This document shows positions 62,712-64,000 of a stretch of 64,000 nucleotides of DNA, one piece after another. A program made the position numbers and the translations under genes. How positions within the stretch are numbered: the stretch's first letter is position 1; every line of letters begins with the position of its first letter. The stretch comes from Streptomyces sp. APSN-46.1. Its GTDB lineage: Bacteria > Actinomycetota > Actinomycetes > Streptomycetales > Streptomycetaceae. The notes under the pieces were generated by a model. The model was not told where the DNA came from. It did not search any database and saw nothing but the letters and a program-made list of their open reading frames with translations. The DNA lies in NCBI RefSeq assembly GCF_022815725.1, contig NZ_JALGRF010000013.1:121508-185507 (forward strand). The letters are read 5' to 3'.

Positions 62712-62948
62712 ATCCTCCCCATCTGTCATCGGAACCTGAGAGGTTCGCCGAGAGTTCCCTGGAAGGGGGAACGCCGACTTGCACCTTGGGTGGAGCACAC
62801 GCCGATGCCGTCACGGACGGCGGCGCGGCTCGCTTTTCAGATCTGCCTCATCCACGCGGTACGGGGCCTGAGAGATTCAAGGGAGGTACTTGCTCCTTCG
62901 GCGCCCGGACACGGCCTTGCGGCGTGCCGGGACTCTCCCGCGCGGATT
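62712..62948 (-). promoter_or_regulatory. Tandem glycine riboswitch upstream of gcvT
   Basis: On the minus strand the first aptamer shows GCGGGAGAGTCCCGG, GCGCCGAAGGAGCAAGT, CTCTCAGGCCCCGTACCGCG, TGGATGAGG and CTGAAAAGC. After a short linker the second shows GGTGCAAGTCGGCG, CTCTCGGCG, CCTCTCAGG and GATGACAGATGGGGAGG. This is the familiar two-aptamer glycine switch. It ends about 43 nt before the gcvT ATG. Confidence 0.93.
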
Positions 62949-63071
62949 CAAGCGGCCGGTATGCAGTTGGTGTCCAGATGGCGCACATCATTGCACGCGG
63001 CTGCCGGATATGGGCGAGCGGGGCCCGAAAGTGTGTGCTGATCGAAATATGTGGCCGTTCGGGAGGGCGGG

Positions 63072-63091
63072 ACCGGAACCGGGGTTCCGGT
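63072..63091. promoter_or_regulatory. 20-bp palindrome upstream of a P-loop protein gene
   Basis: ACCGGAACC-GG-GGTTCCGGT is a perfect 9+9 dyad, 68 bp before the next start codon and just before TATTACCGTCTCTTTACACT, which could be promoter sequence. It is a good operator candidate; the regulator is unknown. Confidence 0.55.
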
Positions 63092-63159
63092 ATTACCGTC
63101 TCTTTACACTCAGTGGGCATGGGGCCCTGGAGGCCCGTTCTCGGGGGGAGGCGATCACT

Positions 63160-63834
63160 GTGCGGAGATTCGGAACACTGGCGACGACGGGGACCGTGGA
63201 CGCGGTTCCGGCGCGGCCCGGCGGGCGGCGCGGGCGCGCGCCGGGGGCGGCCGCCCTGCCCGCGCGGGTCCGGGACCTGCGCGGTGCCGCGGTGCGCGGC
63301 CCGCAGTGGCTCCGCTTCGCGGAGGGGGACATCGTCGTGGTGTCCGGACTGCCGGGCGGCGGGAAGAGCACGCTGATCAAGAGGGCCGCGGCGGGCGGGG
63401 GCATCGACTCCCAGGACGTCCGCGAGCGCTGGGAGCGGCGGATGCCGGGCGCGCTGCCGTACGCCGTGTACCGGCCGCTGGTCCGGGTCGCGCACTACTG
63501 GGGGCTGTGGCGCACGCTCCGCTCCGGCGCCTCGGCGGTGGTCCACGACTGCGGGACGCAGACCTGGGTACGGGGGCTGCTCGCCGGGGCCGCCCGCCGC
63601 CGGGGCCGGGCCCTGCACCTGGTGCTCCTGGACACCACCCCCGAGGAGGCCCTGTCCGGCCAGGCGGCGCGGGGCCGGGGCGTGTCCGCGTACGCCTTCG
63701 CCCGGCACCGGGGAGCGGTGGCCCGGCTGCTGCGCGCCGCCGAGGCCGGCCGGCTCCCGGCGGGCTGCGCGTCGGTCACGCTGCTGGACCGTGCCTCCGC
63801 CGCCGCGGTGACGCGGATCGCGTTCCCCGACTGA
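63160..63834 (+). CDS. P-loop ATP-binding protein (kinase-like)
   Basis: A 224-residue protein with an AAA/zeta-toxin-like kinase core: Walker A in VVVSGLPGGGKSTLIKRAAA, then DSQDVRERWERRM, VVHDCGTQTWVRGLLAG and LHLVLLDTTPEEALSGQAARG, ending AFARHRGAVARLL. This pattern is seen in small P-loop kinases that act on nucleotides or small molecules; the substrate is unknown. The GTG at 63160 follows GGGGGGAGG. It is divergent from the gcvT unit and followed by intergenic repeats. Confidence 0.85.
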   Translation: MRRFGTLATTGTVDAVPARPGGRRGRAPGAAALPARVRDLRGAAVRGPQWLRFAEGDIVVVSGLPGGGKSTLIKRAAAGGGIDSQDVRERWERRMPGALPYAVYRPLVRVAHYWGLWRTLRSGASAVVHDCGTQTWVRGLLAGAARRRGRALHLVLLDTTPEEALSGQAARGRGVSAYAFARHRGAVARLLRAAEAGRLPAGCASVTLLDRASAAAVTRIAFPD

Positions 63835-63839
63835 GCCGG

Positions 63840-63990
63840 CCAATCCAGCCTCGCCGGGCCCCTTCAGCCTCGCCGGCCGCATCTAGCCTCGTGTTTGAGG
63901 CCTCGCCGGGCCACATCCAGCCTCGCCGGCGTTTGAGGCGCGGGTCCGGGCGGAGCCCGGGGCCCGGCGGAGCCGGGTTCGTCTGAACGG
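63840..63990. repeat. Clustered copies of the Streptomyces intergenic repeat
   Basis: CAGCCTCGCCGG or a close variant recurs about four times (63845, 63867, 63884 partial, 63918), with TGTTTGAGG and GGCGTTTGAGGCGCGG, then GTCCGGGCGGAGCCCGG. The same elements make up the gap at 35106-35286. It lies right after the P-loop gene and may act as its terminator. Confidence 0.8.
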
Positions 63991-64000
63991 TACGAGAGGA

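Noticed and set aside
63160..63834. Zeta-toxin identification of the P-loop protein
   Set aside because: Only the P-loop and general kinase layout are visible, and there is no antitoxin gene beside it.

Overview
The window is high-GC actinobacterial DNA, almost certainly from a Streptomyces. GC-rich third codon positions, frequent GTG/TTG starts with GGAGG-type ribosome sites, 4-bp stop/start overlaps and the gene families all fit. The order pyk-ackA-pta-pfkA, glgE operon, glgP, M4 protease, glgX, paired L,D-transpeptidases, echA, cabC, sdaA-glyA-gcvH-gcvT matches what I recall of the S. coelicolor SCO5423-SCO5473 region. That is memory, not a search.

Layout. 1-7.4 kb: central carbon metabolism (pyruvate kinase, cut by the window edge; acetate kinase; phosphate acetyltransferase; phosphofructokinase), a double-HTH regulator, and a MerR/thioredoxin pair behind a palindromic operator. 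7.4-18.4 kb: the GlgE alpha-glucan operon (glgE-treS-mak-glgB, minus strand) divergent from an alpha-glucan phosphorylase. 18.6-21.4 kb: a small secreted protein and an M4 metalloprotease. 21.8-40.8 kb: an accessory exopolysaccharide locus. It carries an initiating sugar-phosphate transferase, a GDP-fucose pathway (gmd, fcl), two GT4 glycosyltransferases, a WcaF-like acetyltransferase, a polymerase, a flippase and a Wzz/BY-kinase-like protein with a degenerate P-loop. A large secreted LamG protein, a lipoprotein, an XRE regulator and a cytidylyltransferase/CDP-alcohol transferase pair sit among or beside these genes.

40.9-50 kb: glycogen debranching enzyme, two tandem L,D-transpeptidase lipoproteins, an enoyl-CoA hydratase, an anti-sigma-type ATPase, and a NodB-like lipoprotein coupled to a beta-propeller lipoprotein. 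50.1-52.1 kb: a cyclodipeptide synthase translationally coupled to a CYP121-like P450, the most interesting biosynthetic unit here. 52.4-57.6 kb: cabC, a PadR regulator, and a cobalt transporter operon cbiMNQO behind a cobalamin riboswitch, with an unusual tail on CbiN; then a flavoprotein. 57.7-58.2 kb: a gene fragment and a hairpin-rich stretch that may encode an RNA. 58.2-64 kb: serine/glycine/one-carbon genes (sdaA, glyA, gcvH, gcvT) under a tandem glycine riboswitch, a P-loop protein behind a 20-bp palindrome, and copies of an intergenic repeat also found at 35.1 kb.

How it fits together: GlgE, TreS, Mak and GlgB turn trehalose and maltose-1-phosphate into branched alpha-glucan, which GlgP and GlgX degrade. 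The exopolysaccharide locus exports a probably fucosylated polymer. The transpeptidases act on peptidoglycan. The CDPS-P450 pair should make and oxidise a cyclodipeptide, plausibly cyclo(Tyr-Tyr). No tRNA, rRNA, CRISPR array, prophage or transposase was seen.
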